DNA from: Helicobacter sp.
GTDB lineage: Bacteria; Campylobacterota; Campylobacteria; Campylobacterales; Helicobacteraceae
DNA: 32,345 nucleotides
Assembly: GCA_029264655.1 (NCBI GenBank)
Contig: JARHZY010000144.1
Coordinates: 1 to 32,345 of the forward strand
Direction of reading: 5' to 3'
Part shown: positions 16,497-25,244 of the stretch, piece by piece
Position numbering within the stretch: the stretch's first letter is position 1
Layout: each line of letters begins with the position of its first letter
Notes under the pieces: generated by a model
The model's database searches: none
The model's input: the letters and a program-made list of their open reading frames with translations, nothing else
What the model was told of the DNA's origin: nothing
Made by a program: the position numbers and the translations under genes

Positions 16497-17470
16497 GAAT
16501 AATAAATGAGAATCAATAATATTGTATTTAGCATAAGGTTCTTGATATACCAAGAGCTATAAGCAATTCTATAATATTTTTGGGCTTTTGTATTCTAAAA
16601 TAACATAAATTTCAAGTAAAAATTCTTTTGTAGAATAAGCTTATTTATACCATAATATACACAAAAAGCAAAAAAGTATATAAATGCAAATAAATGTAAA
16701 ACTATAGTATATAGGTAATATTAAAATCCCTAAAATCTATATACAATACATGAAAATATTTCTTTTATATTCTGTTGATTAATAGAATGCTTATTTTATT
16801 TGTAAGAGCTATTTTTCTATTTTCAAAGAATAAAATATAGATATAAAGCCATAAAATACAAGAGTAATATGGGGGTAAAGAGCATTATTGTTTTACTATT
16901 GCATTGCATAAGAACACCTTAATGTAAATGCATATTAGTTACTATTCATACTCTAATAGTAATAGAATCTAAATTGCCATAAACTCACACTGAACATATG
17001 AACTCTATCATAGTGATACATTCTATGATTGATTGCTCTCTTATTTTCTAAACTATAAAGTAATATAGTAAGATTACATTATTTTTGCTTTTTATATTGG
17101 TATTTATTTTTTCTTATTATCTATGATTTTTATATTTTATCTTTCATTTTTTATGTATTGATATATTATTCTTTATTGACATGTTATCTTAAGTGGTATA
17201 TTTTATAGGGATTCTAAATTGCATGATTTTTGGTGTATATAAATGCGTTTAAGAAAATAATTTTGGTAGAGAAGTTTATATATTTTAAATAATACGCATA
17301 CATTTATTCAATATTATCTATTTGCTTTTGGTATTATTCTTGGATTATGTATTTTCTTTTTATTTTTTTCAAAGCGTATGACTAAATAAGCATGTGCTTT
17401 GTGATATTGGTTATATATTGCCAAAAGTTAAAATTGGCAATTTTGCTCTATTGGTAGTCATTGTGTGGAA
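16497..17470. other. 974-base gap between convergent genes
   Basis: No supported gene. A plus-strand frame near 17280-17390 reads as a hydrophobic helix ending in SKRMTK, but it has no start codon and lies in T-rich DNA, so I do not call it. The symporter (plus) and carbonic anhydrase (minus) converge here; the only clear structure is the inverted repeat at 17417-17441. Confidence 0.5.
17417..17441. terminator. Inverted repeat after the carbonic anhydrase gene
   Basis: ATTGCCAA (17417-17424) and TTGGCAAT (17434-17441) form a perfect 8-base stem with a 9-base loop, 30 bases past the stop of the minus-strand carbonic anhydrase gene. T residues follow on the plus side (TTTTGCTC) but not on the minus side, so it fits better as a terminator for plus-strand read-through or as a transcript-end hairpin. 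Confidence 0.4.
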
Positions 17471-18199
17471 TTAGGGAGCAGACAATATAACTCTTTTGTT
17501 GATAGGTTGAATATCTCGTGCAACATCATGTAATATTGAATGTAATATATCTATTTGTTCTTTGGAAGCTTCAACAGGTTCTTTTAAGACTATCCATTGC
17601 ACATTTTCTGTGCATGGGGGAGTAGTTAAGCTTCCTTGAAATGCATAGTATCCTTTATTTTTTGGTAATAAATCCATTATGAAAACTTTTTGTATTCTTT
17701 CTGCTTTGTTAATCTGTGTAGGAGACTTGGAGATAATAGAATTCATTTCGCCATTTTCCAATCCTTCTTTAAATAAGACGCCAACAACAAGCAAGTTTCC
17801 TTTACTATCACTATGGACTAAATGCATTTCCATAGGATATTTTTTATCATTTATCATATTTTCAGAAGGTGTATGAAAATGTAGTTGTATCAAATTATAT
17901 TGAGTGTTTTTATATACTACACCACCTGCATTATCAAATTTTACTTCTATTGAATGCCCGTTATTGACGATTGATGTAGAGTTTGTCCCATACCATAAAG
18001 AGAGTTTGTTATTGGTATTTTTTGTTATAGAATCCTTAATGTTGATTGGTGATTGTTCTATACCACTCCCACAAAGCTTATAGCTACTATCAAGACTAGC
18101 CCACATGTTTGGACCATTATGTTTATCATAACCCCAATGTGCTGCAAATAAACTATTGGCAAAAAGACTATATGCTAAAAATATCGACTTCAATTTCAT
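17471..18199 (-). CDS. Periplasmic alpha-carbonic anhydrase
   Basis: Interconverts CO2 and bicarbonate in the periplasm; in H. pylori the homologue supports acid acclimation together with urease. 242 residues with an N-terminal signal peptide (MKLKSIFLAYSLFANSLFAA, cleavage near 20). Zinc ligands are His107 and His109 in QLHFHTPSE and His126 in MEMHLVH. His82 in NNGHSIEV matches the proton-shuttle histidine of human CA II. GSLTTPPCTE (189-198) is the family signature, and Cys43 and Cys196 sit where bacterial members form a disulfide. All key residues are present, so it should be active. AAGGAT lies just before the ATG on the minus strand. Single gene with a TATAAT about 70 bases upstream. No urease genes are in the window, so the physiological partner is unknown. 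Confidence 0.95.
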   Translation of the reverse strand: MKLKSIFLAYSLFANSLFAAHWGYDKHNGPNMWASLDSSYKLCGSGIEQSPINIKDSITKNTNNKLSLWYGTNSTSIVNNGHSIEVKFDNAGGVVYKNTQYNLIQLHFHTPSENMINDKKYPMEMHLVHSDSKGNLLVVGVLFKEGLENGEMNSIISKSPTQINKAERIQKVFIMDLLPKNKGYYAFQGSLTTPPCTENVQWIVLKEPVEASKEQIDILHSILHDVARDIQPINKRVILSAP

Positions 18200-18270
18200 G
18201 AATTATCCTTTTAAGTTGAAATACTATCGTTATTAAAATATTTAGCTACTAAGACTAAGCTATATTTTTT

Positions 18271-18276
18271 ATTATA
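18271..18276 (-). promoter_or_regulatory. -10 box of the carbonic anhydrase gene
   Basis: On the minus strand GGTATAATAAA, with TATAAT about 70 bases before the ATG, predicting a leader of about 65 bases. Confidence 0.4.
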
Positions 18277-18578
18277 CCATATTTTTATAACTCCCACAAT
18301 GTTTTAACTTTATAAATTTAAATTCGTTTTACTTTGCAAAACTTTAGATTTTTTTATAATCTTTATATATGTGTAGCTTGTCAATATTTTTTAAAACATG
18401 CATAATATAGATATCGTGTGTAAATTAAGGCAATAATATTAAAAGATTTATGTAAAATAAAATAAATTTATCTTTAGTGTAATTTTTATAAATTTTTATT
18501 TCTTATCTTAATATAAATATTAAAAAGATAGATATATTGCATAATAATATCCCATATTTACTTAATAACATTCCAATA

Positions 18579-18587
18579 TGCTAAAAT
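18579..18587 (+). promoter_or_regulatory. Extended -10 box of the M23 peptidase gene
   Basis: TGCTAAAAT (extended -10, TGN-TAAAAT) 50 bases before the ATG at 18638. The same nonamer stands before ubiE (20377) and ridA (21801), which strengthens the call. Confidence 0.45.
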
Positions 18588-18637
18588 TTCTCTAATATGT
18601 GCAAACACATATATTAATACCATAAAAGTGAGAGATT

Positions 18638-19792
18638 ATGCGGTTAAAAAATATTTTTATATATTCTTTTAGTGCATTATGCTGCATGAGTATGCTTTAT
18701 GCAGATTCTATTGTTTTTCTCCCAGATCCTAGTCGTTCGGCAAAACATACTACACAAGATGATTTTGGTGATGTTTCGCAAGATTCTGATTTGCGTCTTT
18801 TTGATATTCAAAAAAAAGGTTTTAATCCTAAAGATTCAAAAGGCTTTAAAGCATTGCCCAATGAGAATGATGCAGCACAAATACCACAAAATCCTATCAC
18901 ACCGCCACAAGATATGCAACAAGAGGAGCTACCAAAAGAATATAGCAATGCTTTTGAAACAAGCATGATACCAACACAAAATATAGAATCTATGCCAATT
19001 TTGCTTGCCCAAAATACATTGCCTGCAAAAAAAATACAAAAAAATATGCCTAGCATTGCCAATGGTGCAACTTTTATTGCAATCACCAATGAACAAAATC
19101 CTCAAGCACTCCATATACAGAAAAAAGTCTTTACATGGGTTGCCCATCCAAAAGATTCTAAGAAAAAAATTGCTTTTGTGCCAATTAATTATCGTGCAAA
19201 ATTAGGACATTTGCAACTTAATGATACCATTGCTATTCAAGTTGTGCAAGGTAATTACAGAAAAGAAAAAATCAATATTACAAACACTGCAAAAATAAAA
19301 CCAAACAAAGCTGAAAATGAACGCATTGCTAAAGAGCTTGCAGAGGCAAATGCGATTTATAATACATATACAAAAGAGCGTTATTGGCATATGCCATTTG
19401 CTTTACCATTGCAAAGTGCAATTACAAGTCCTTTTGGTTCAGCACGTGTTTTTAACAATGAAGTAAAGAGTTTTCATGGTGGCACTGACTTTCGTGCTAA
19501 GATTGGCACACCAATTCATGCGAGTAATGATGGTGTCGTAGTGATTGCAAAAGAGCGTTTTTTGGCGGGTAAATCAGTTGTTATAAATCATGGCGAAGGT
19601 ATTTTTAGCATGTATTACCACTGCAGTGATATTAAGGTTAAAGTAGGACAAAAAGTGCAAAAAGGGCAGGTTGTAGCTTTAAGTGGTGATACAGGACGTG
19701 TTAGTGGAGCACATTTGCACTTTGGTATGCTTGTTAATGGCGTGCAAGTTGATCCTATCGATTTTATCAATCAAGTAAATAAGCTTTTTTAG
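18638..19792 (+). CDS. Secreted M23 (LytM) peptidoglycan peptidase
   Basis: Zinc metallopeptidase that trims peptide cross-links in the cell wall; related Helicobacter and Campylobacter enzymes help set helical cell shape. 384 residues: signal peptide (~1-22, IYSFSALCCMSMLYA), a low-complexity, Gln/Pro-rich linker (~35-135), a small beta-rich domain (~145-215) and the LytM domain (~255-384). LytM metal ligands are His280 and Asp284 (FHGGTDFRA) and His361 in GAHLHFG (357-363); His328 (YYHCS) and His359 complete the active site. All are present, so it should be catalytic. TITSPFGSAR-like sequence (262-270) is typical of the group. GTGAGAG precedes the ATG. Which Csd/Pgp-type member it corresponds to cannot be settled by eye. 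It runs convergently into a glycosyltransferase relic 13 bases beyond its stop. Confidence 0.92.
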   Translation: MRLKNIFIYSFSALCCMSMLYADSIVFLPDPSRSAKHTTQDDFGDVSQDSDLRLFDIQKKGFNPKDSKGFKALPNENDAAQIPQNPITPPQDMQQEELPKEYSNAFETSMIPTQNIESMPILLAQNTLPAKKIQKNMPSIANGATFIAITNEQNPQALHIQKKVFTWVAHPKDSKKKIAFVPINYRAKLGHLQLNDTIAIQVVQGNYRKEKINITNTAKIKPNKAENERIAKELAEANAIYNTYTKERYWHMPFALPLQSAITSPFGSARVFNNEVKSFHGGTDFRAKIGTPIHASNDGVVVIAKERFLAGKSVVINHGEGIFSMYYHCSDIKVKVGQKVQKGQVVALSGDTGRVSGAHLHFGMLVNGVQVDPIDFINQVNKLF

Positions 19793-19805
19793 CAAAATAA
19801 AATAT

Positions 19806-20136
19806 CTATAAAACGATTTTAAAGTATGGATAATCTTGCATAAAGATTGAATATAGTGTATGATGGAGATATGGAATGCGTGCTGGAAGAGAAGTAAGAC
19901 TAACAATGATGGGTGGATGTTTTAAGGGTGTTTGCGTAGTGTTTGTATCATATAATATTGTTGTGGTATTATCAGTGGATTCCCCCCCCCCCCATTTTAT
20001 ATTTTTTATAAGCAATTTTTATGATTAACTTTGTAATTTCAAGATTGCGAATCCCTCGCCTTGCTATAAAAAATAATCGTGTTGCTTTTTTCTCACCAAG
20101 TAAAACTTTCAAAGTTCGTTTTACAATAACTTTCAT
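19806..20136 (-). pseudogene. Truncated glycosyltransferase start with a phase-variable G tract
   Basis: The minus strand has a good start: AAGGAGC then ATG at 20136, followed by 47 ordinary codons (MKVIVKRTLKVLLGEKK and on, Lys/Arg-rich) that run into G12. With 12 G the frame ends at TGA 19972-19974 after 54 residues. With 11 or 14 G it would instead read on through ESTDNTTTILYD into PPIIVSLTSLPARIPYLHHT and LYSIFMQDYPYFKIVL, which resembles the first strand and helix of family-2-type glycosyltransferases from Helicobacter, then stop at 19806-19808. So as read it is switched OFF, and even in the ON frame the product would be only 109 residues: the catalytic part is missing. It is therefore a relic of a contingency surface-sugar gene whose 3' end was lost beside the M23 gene. 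The glycosyltransferase assignment rests on about 35 residues. Confidence 0.6.
19982..19993. repeat. C12/G12 homopolymer, contingency-type tract
   Basis: Twelve C on the plus strand (G12 in the sense of the minus-strand frame from 20136). Long G/C runs are rare in such AT-rich DNA and in Helicobacter and Campylobacter mark slipped-strand phase variation inside surface-structure genes. The position at codon ~48 of a frame with a good ribosome site fits this exactly. Confidence 0.85.
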
Positions 20137-20376
20137 AAATGCTCCTTAAAAATAAAAGTTTTTATTATATCATAAAATTATATATTTAAATAGAGTTATT
20201 TGTATTGCTTTGTCTATTGAATTTTTATGCGTGCTATAAATAGGCATTTAATATTACACTTAAAATACTATCATGCATATAATATGTTGCTTTTTGCAAT
20301 ACTATTGTATAGAGTAACATGCAAAGCCTTACAATAGTGTAATATATCCCACATTGTTTATTTCATATGAAAAACA
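20137..20376. other. Divergent intergenic region upstream of ubiE
   Basis: AT-rich sequence between the minus-strand glycosyltransferase relic and ubiE. Apart from the relic's AAGGAG site (20141-20147) and the ubiE promoter just beyond, I see nothing specific. Confidence 0.5.
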
Positions 20377-20385
20377 TGCTAAAAT
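20377..20385 (+). promoter_or_regulatory. Extended -10 box of ubiE
   Basis: TGCTAAAAT, 35 bases before the ATG at 20421; would give a leader of about 29 bases and drive ubiE-recO. Confidence 0.45.
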
Positions 20386-20420
20386 TCTATGAAGATTCTA
20401 TAATAAAGGTATAAAATAGT

Positions 20421-21131
20421 ATGGATAATAAGCAAGATGCAATCATTCACATGTTTAACGATATTGCTAAAACCTATGATACAACAAATCGCGTTATGAG
20501 TATGGGTATTGATATAAGTTGGCGTAAAGAAGCCTGCAAAGAAGCATTTCGCATTCTTAATAAGCAAATGATTAATATTGCTGATATAGCATGTGGAACA
20601 GGTGATATGATGTTGCATTGGGAACAAGCAGGCAAGGATTTACATTTTAATGTGCAAAGCATTGTAGGCATTGACCCATCAGAGGGCATGCTTAAAGAAG
20701 CAATGCAAAAGATTCCGCATGGTATTTTTAAGATAGCAAAAGCCGATAATATCCCTTTAGAATCTTGCAGTCAAGATATTGTATCTATTGCTTATGGTTT
20801 GCGTAATGTAGTCCAAAGAGATGCAGCATTACATGAATTTTATCGCATATTGCGTCCGCATGGTGTGCTTGTGATTTTAGAATTTACTACACTAAATAAA
20901 CATAATCTTTTTTCTAAGCTTATGCAGTTTTATACAAAAAAGATTTTACCTATAGTTGGTGGGCTTATTTCTCATAATTTTAAGGCATACCGCTATTTAC
21001 CAGATTCTATTGATAATTTTATTACGCGTGAGGCTTTAGAAGCAGAGCTTTTAGCACATAATATGCCTACTATTTTTGCAAAAAGCTATAGTGCAAATGT
21101 TTCATCATTGTTAATCGCACAGAAAGTATAA
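20421..21131 (+). CDS. ubiE: Demethylmenaquinone methyltransferase (UbiE/MenG)
   Basis: SAM-dependent C-methylation of demethylmenaquinone, the last step of menaquinone synthesis. Helicobacter respires with menaquinone only, so the MenG role is the relevant one. 236 residues of normal length: MFNDIAKTYDTTNRVMSMGI (11-30) is the UbiE N-terminal signature, DIACGTGDM (55-63) the SAM-binding motif I, GIDPS (83-87) the acidic-loop strand, YGLRNV (125-130) the family-specific motif and RYLPDSIDNF (191-200) the second signature. AAAGG lies upstream of the ATG. recO follows 31 bases downstream and is probably on the same transcript. Cytosolic, membrane-associated in function. Confidence 0.96.
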   Translation: MDNKQDAIIHMFNDIAKTYDTTNRVMSMGIDISWRKEACKEAFRILNKQMINIADIACGTGDMMLHWEQAGKDLHFNVQSIVGIDPSEGMLKEAMQKIPHGIFKIAKADNIPLESCSQDIVSIAYGLRNVVQRDAALHEFYRILRPHGVLVILEFTTLNKHNLFSKLMQFYTKKILPIVGGLISHNFKAYRYLPDSIDNFITREALEAELLAHNMPTIFAKSYSANVSSLLIAQKV

Positions 21132-21162
21132 TTAAGGTTTATATAGAATCCTAAGGTTATAT

Positions 21163-21780
21163 ATGCAGGGTTTTATTTTAAAAATTACAAAAAGCATAAG
21201 AGAAGATGTTATTGTTAATGTGCTTACACAAGGGTATTACCATACACTTTATAGATTCTATGGTGCACGTCATAATATTCTTTATACGGGAAGAAAAATT
21301 GATTTTGAAATTGAACATCAAGGCATATATATACCAAAGTTACGGCATCTTATGCATCTTGCCAAACCCTATGAAACACAACTTGAAAAAGTATATATTT
21401 GGCAGCAATTTTGTGCATTACTTGATAAACATTTGTTTGAAGCTAAACAAACAGAATCTTTTTATTTTGATATAATGGAACATAGTGTTAATCTCCTGCA
21501 TAAGCAGGATGCAAAACGGCTTGTATGTGCCATGTATGCACATTTACTTGAATTTGAGGGTAGGCTTTATAGGGAGGAACATTGTTTTATATGCGGCACA
21601 TTACTTCATGATTTTGTAGCACTTACTCGTGGTTTTTTATTTGCATGTCCTAGTTGTGTAGTTACGCCTGTGGTTATATCTAAAAAACTTATGCTTGATT
21701 TCTATACTACAAAAAGCTTAATAAACTTTGATGATAAGGAATGTATAAAACTTTATGAGATTGTGTTACAGGGTTTATGA
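21163..21780 (+). CDS. recO: DNA repair protein RecO (short, Campylobacterota type)
   Basis: Recombination mediator that helps load RecA on SSB-coated gaps, with RecR. 205 residues, shorter than the ~240 of E. coli. The N-terminal OB fold (GFILKITKSIREDVIVNVLT, 3-22, then YRFYGARHNILYTGRKIDFE) is followed by a helical domain and a zinc site C141-x2-C144 ... C162-x2-C165. All four Cys are kept, unlike some proteobacterial members. Start ATG 21163 follows CTAAGGTTATAT. Second gene after ubiE. Assignment rests on the OB start, the zinc site and the length, which match the divergent Helicobacter RecO. Confidence 0.82.
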   Translation: MQGFILKITKSIREDVIVNVLTQGYYHTLYRFYGARHNILYTGRKIDFEIEHQGIYIPKLRHLMHLAKPYETQLEKVYIWQQFCALLDKHLFEAKQTESFYFDIMEHSVNLLHKQDAKRLVCAMYAHLLEFEGRLYREEHCFICGTLLHDFVALTRGFLFACPSCVVTPVVISKKLMLDFYTTKSLINFDDKECIKLYEIVLQGL

Positions 21781-21800
21781 TTGCTTTTCTCTATAAAATA

Positions 21801-21809
21801 TGCTAAAAT
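21801..21809 (+). promoter_or_regulatory. Extended -10 box of ridA
   Basis: TGCTAAAAT, 33 bases before the ATG at 21834 in the 53-base gap after recO. It suggests that ridA has its own start, in addition to any read-through. Confidence 0.4.
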
Positions 21810-21833
21810 AGTATTTTATAAAAAAGGAATAAT

Positions 21834-22214
21834 ATGGGAAAATTTGATATTATAAGCACATGTAATGCACCACAGGCAATAGGACCATACTCACAGGCAA
21901 TTATTACCCATAATCTTATTTTTACTTCTGGGCAGATTCCATTATTACCTAATGGTGAATTTTTAGATTCTGATATACAAACACAAACACACCAAGTATG
22001 TAAGAATTTACAAGCAGTTTTGCAAGCAGCAGGTAGCAGCTTAGCGTATGTTGTAAAAACAAATGTGTACTTAAGTGATATGGAATATTTTGTGCAGTTT
22101 AATGAAGTATATGCCATGTATTTTTCACACAAGCCAGCACGTAGCACTATTGCAGTAAAAGAACTACCAAAAGGAAGTAAAATAGAGATAGAATGTATTG
22201 CTGTTAAACCATAA
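21834..22214 (+). CDS. ridA: RidA-family enamine/imine deaminase
   Basis: Hydrolyses reactive 2-aminoacrylate and related enamines made by PLP enzymes, protecting other PLP enzymes; small cytosolic trimer in known members. 126 residues, normal. Landmarks: NAPQAIGPYSQAI (11-23), TSGQIPL (31-37), KTNVYLSDMEYF (75-86), FNEVYAMYF (89-97) and PARSTIAVKELPKGSKIEIE (101-120). Arg103 matches the catalytic Arg105 of E. coli RidA, and Glu118/Glu120 complete the site, so activity is expected. AAAAAGGAATAAT precedes the ATG. Last gene of the ubiE-recO-ridA run. Confidence 0.94.
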   Translation: MGKFDIISTCNAPQAIGPYSQAIITHNLIFTSGQIPLLPNGEFLDSDIQTQTHQVCKNLQAVLQAAGSSLAYVVKTNVYLSDMEYFVQFNEVYAMYFSHKPARSTIAVKELPKGSKIEIECIAVKP

Positions 22215-24065
22215 TATAGTTACTCTATTGTATAGCTTAAATAAAAGGACTAGAGTTTATTGTGTTATAATAACATTTATATAGATTACCATAATAAACC
22301 AAGAATCCTTCTATCACAAATAAACAAAAATGCAAAATATTCTTAAAAACACCAATGCAAGCATTATTAAGTCTAAACAAAGGAGTAGTAGCAATGTGTT
22401 TAAAGCATCATAATGCACTACTTTTAAAGTCTTTGGCACTTTTGTTCTCTTGAATAATACGCACAAGCAAATTTAAAAATGTTTTACAGGTAGTGCTAGT
22501 ATAGTTCTATTTGTTTGCATTCAAGACATATTCACATCTCAACATATTCTATATGAGATTTTATATAATTTATATATAATTATAATCTATCATATTCTTA
22601 ATAAAATGAGCATTACAAAATACAATATAACAAGAACATTGCCACAAATGTATTTCTATTTTGCATTGATACACCTTTTAGGCTTATTACATAAAGTTAA
22701 AATACATAGAATCTCACTCTTTTAAAGAAAATTTTTATTATTATATTGCTATGAATACCAATTTAATATCTATAACTTTAATATTATTGCAATGAATCTA
22801 TATTCTGCAGCTTTAATTCTATTGCCCTTACTTTTTATAAAATTATTGAGTATTTTGTGTTGCACACCATTAATATTAAATACTTAATTTACAAATTGTT
22901 TTTTATTTTTTTAAAGTTATTTTTATGCTTTTTAATGGATTCTAAAATTTAAATGGTATGAAAATGGGGTATCTGTTTTTATATCAAGCAAAGAATCTAT
23001 CATGTGTTTTTTTGTTTAGATTCTAAAAATTTTATTGCTCTGAAATGTTGTTTGCTATATATACTTTATATGTTAGATTAAACATTTTTGTAACTTAATT
23101 ACTACTAGTATCTTAAACATACAAAATTTTACATAAGCTTTATTTAAGGGCTTTTTGTATAAGTTACTCACATGTGCTTATGTGTATTTTTTGAATGTAT
23201 TCTAAAAAAGATACACAAATTGTTTGCTTATGTAATTTTAATTTGTATCAAAGTATTAATAAGTTTGTAATTTTGTATTACTTAGTTTATAACACTTTGT
23301 AAAGTGAAAAATATAATATGCAAGCACTATATAAAATCATATAAAAAAGCTTGTATTTTAAGTTATAATGCAAGGGTATTTTAAAGAGTTAAATCTTTAA
23401 AATATGTGTTATTTCACTTGTAATTTTATGTAGTAATGAACAAAGGATACACAAAAAGTAAAAAGGCTTTTTTGCTTAGTTTTTTAGAGTATCGTTATTT
23501 ATGTATTTTGAGGTTTAAAAAGTATGGTATTATTCAATTAAATCCATTTATCTGTTGGAATCTATACACATGAAATTCCATATAATATCTTTTCATGATG
23601 TGGCACTTTGTTATGCTAACATGCCAATTAACAATTTGTATATTATTTAAATTTTTATTACATAGTAATACTTAATAGAGATAGTTGCAATGTAATTTAA
23701 AGGAATGATGGTAGCCGAGTTATTTGCTATTTATTTTTATATGTTATTTCATAAATTTTTATCAATTATATATTTTTGCATATTTTTTCTATCTTCATTG
23801 ATTCTGTATATTCTCTTATTTGCATTGAGATTGGGATTTTAAACATTATGTTATAAAAATTTATAGCATATAGAGTAATAAGGGTTGTTATCTGTTTGTT
23901 TTGAAGTTTTGTTATCTTTATTTGTGTTGCTATATGCGATACTTATATGAAAATAAGCTAGATTATAATGCTATGTATTGCATGCCACTTTAGCTTTATT
24001 TGTTGATAGACAAAAAAACTTTAAGTGTCAAGAATACTTTCTGTGATTGCTATACAGCCTGTGTG
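22215..24065. other. 1.85-kb gene-free region between convergent units
   Basis: The largest gap of the window, between ridA (plus) and tsf (minus), so it contains no promoter required by either neighbour. No RNA gene or intact protein gene is visible. Plus strand 22288-22725 reads in one frame with only three internal stops, the last 82 codons open, but no family is recognisable and the length is near chance for such AT-rich DNA. A 45-codon frame at 23436-23573 lacks a ribosome site. Several inverted repeats lie at 23208-23249 (GATACACAAATT/AATTTGTATC), 23293-23306 (CACTTT-GT-AAAGTG) and 23377-23404. Decayed genes or unlisted small RNAs are the likely contents. Confidence 0.5.
23364..23404 (+). 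promoter_or_regulatory. TATAAT box followed by an 11-bp inverted repeat
   Basis: TATAAT at 23364-23369 stands 7 bases before TATTTTAAAGA (23377-23387), loop GTTAAA, TCTTTAAAATA (23394-23404), a perfect 11-base stem. The predicted transcript start falls at the repeat, so it could be an operator or the 5' hairpin of a small RNA. No gene follows that I can support. Confidence 0.35.
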
Positions 24066-25244
24066 TTATTTCATTTGTGCGGCAACTTCTTCAGCGAAGT
24101 TATCTACTTTTTTCTCAATACCCTCACCAAGCTCAAAATTGACAAAAGAAACCACTTGAATATTATCGTGCAATTCTTGACTTTTCTCATTAATTACTTG
24201 CGTAATTGTTTTTTTATCATCAAGTGCATATAATTGTGCAAGCAATGTTAATCTTTGGTCTAAAAGGGTATTATCAAGAATAAAACGTTCTAATTGTCCG
24301 GGAATAATTTTATCCCAAATGTTTTCTGGTTTTCCCTCTGCTTTTAAGGTCGCACGCAATTCTTCCTCTTTCGCATGTAATACAGATTCAGTAAGCTCTC
24401 CACGACTTACATAAGCTGGGATACGATGGAGTGGCTTTTTGAGACGCGCAAGTTCTTCATTTTCTTTTTCAAGTTCTGCAACAATTGCTACTCGTTCTTT
24501 TGCTATAAAATCTTTGTCAAGCTCTGCATAACTTAAAAACTTTGGTTTCATGGAAGCAATATGCATACTTAATAATTGAGCAAATTCATGTAATTTAGGA
24601 GTATTTGCCTCATTATCGCAACTTAAAAGCGTGATTGCTCCAACCTTTTTATTATGATGTAAATACCCATTAATAATTTGGTTTGGCTTACATGTGATGG
24701 TGGTAACTCTGCGAATGACAATATTTTCACCTATAACAGCAATTTTTTGTTTAAGATAATCACCAAAAGATTCTCCATTAATACTTAATTCCATTAGAGA
24801 ATCTGTTGTATTTAATGAACGCTTAAATGCTAAATCAAGAATGTTTGTTACAATATCTTGAAAATCCTCATTTTTTGCTACAAAATCTGTTTCAGAATTT
24901 ACCTCAACCAAAGTTGCTTTTCTAAAATCATCAGCAATTTTCAAAGCAATAACGCCTTCTGCTGCTATTCTATCAGCTTTTTTGGCTGCTTTGCTTAATC
25001 CTTTTTTACGCAAATATTCCATTGCTTCTTCTATATTACCCTTGCATTCCTTTAATGCATTTTTGCATTCCATGATACCCGCATCAGTTTTTTTGCGGAG
25101 TTCTGCTACAACTTTTGCAGAAATCTCTTGTGCTTGCCCTTTGATTTCATTTGCTAAATCTTTCACCTCATGTTTGAGTTCCCCGCCAACTTTGCTTAGT
25201 GCATCTTTTGCATTTTGTAATGCTTCTTTTGTTTCATCACGCAT
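24066..25244 (-). CDS. tsf: Elongation factor Ts with N-terminal extension
   Basis: Nucleotide-exchange factor that recycles EF-Tu. The core starts at about residue 41 with [20 protein letters not shown], the usual first residues of EF-Ts, and contains [10 protein letters not shown] (residues ~120-129), which contacts EF-Tu. In front of it lie about 40 extra residues ([20 protein letters not shown], then [16 protein letters not shown]), charged and helical. H. pylori EF-Ts begins directly at the core. The extension is in frame with no Met at the core start, and its ATG (25244) is 6 bases after AAGGAG. It overlaps the rpsB stop by 8 bases. ATG 25250, two codons earlier, abuts the ribosome site and is less likely. 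392 residues in total. Co-transcribed with rpsB, the classic pairing. Confidence 0.94.
   Translation of the reverse strand: MRDETKEALQNAKDALSKVGGELKHEVKDLANEIKGQAQEISAKVVAELRKKTDAGIMECKNALKECKGNIEEAMEYLRKKGLSKAAKKADRIAAEGVIALKIADDFRKATLVEVNSETDFVAKNEDFQDIVTNILDLAFKRSLNTTDSLMELSINGESFGDYLKQKIAVIGENIVIRRVTTITCKPNQIINGYLHHNKKVGAITLLSCDNEANTPKLHEFAQLLSMHIASMKPKFLSYAELDKDFIAKERVAIVAELEKENEELARLKKPLHRIPAYVSRGELTESVLHAKEEELRATLKAEGKPENIWDKIIPGQLERFILDNTLLDQRLTLLAQLYALDDKKTITQVINEKSQELHDNIQVVSFVNFELGEGIEKKVDNFAEEVAAQMK

Larger units (their letters stand above)
18200..18637. other. Divergent promoter region, carbonic anhydrase and M23 peptidase
   Basis: 438 AT-rich bases without a gene. Both flanking genes read outwards from it; their likely -10 boxes are listed separately. 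A TAGCT/AGCTA pair (18243-18262) would fall in the carbonic anhydrase leader. Confidence 0.6.

Noticed and set aside
17280-17394. Hydrophobic plus-strand stretch ending SKRMTK as a membrane-protein C-terminus
   Set aside because: No start codon in frame after the preceding stop, and T-rich composition explains the hydrophobic reading.
22288-22725. Plus-strand frame with three internal stops and an 82-codon open end, as a candidate degraded gene
   Set aside because: No family recognised, and a run of this length is about what chance gives somewhere in ~9 kb of AT-rich gaps over six frames. A 52-codon frame on the other strand of the same place shows how easily this happens.
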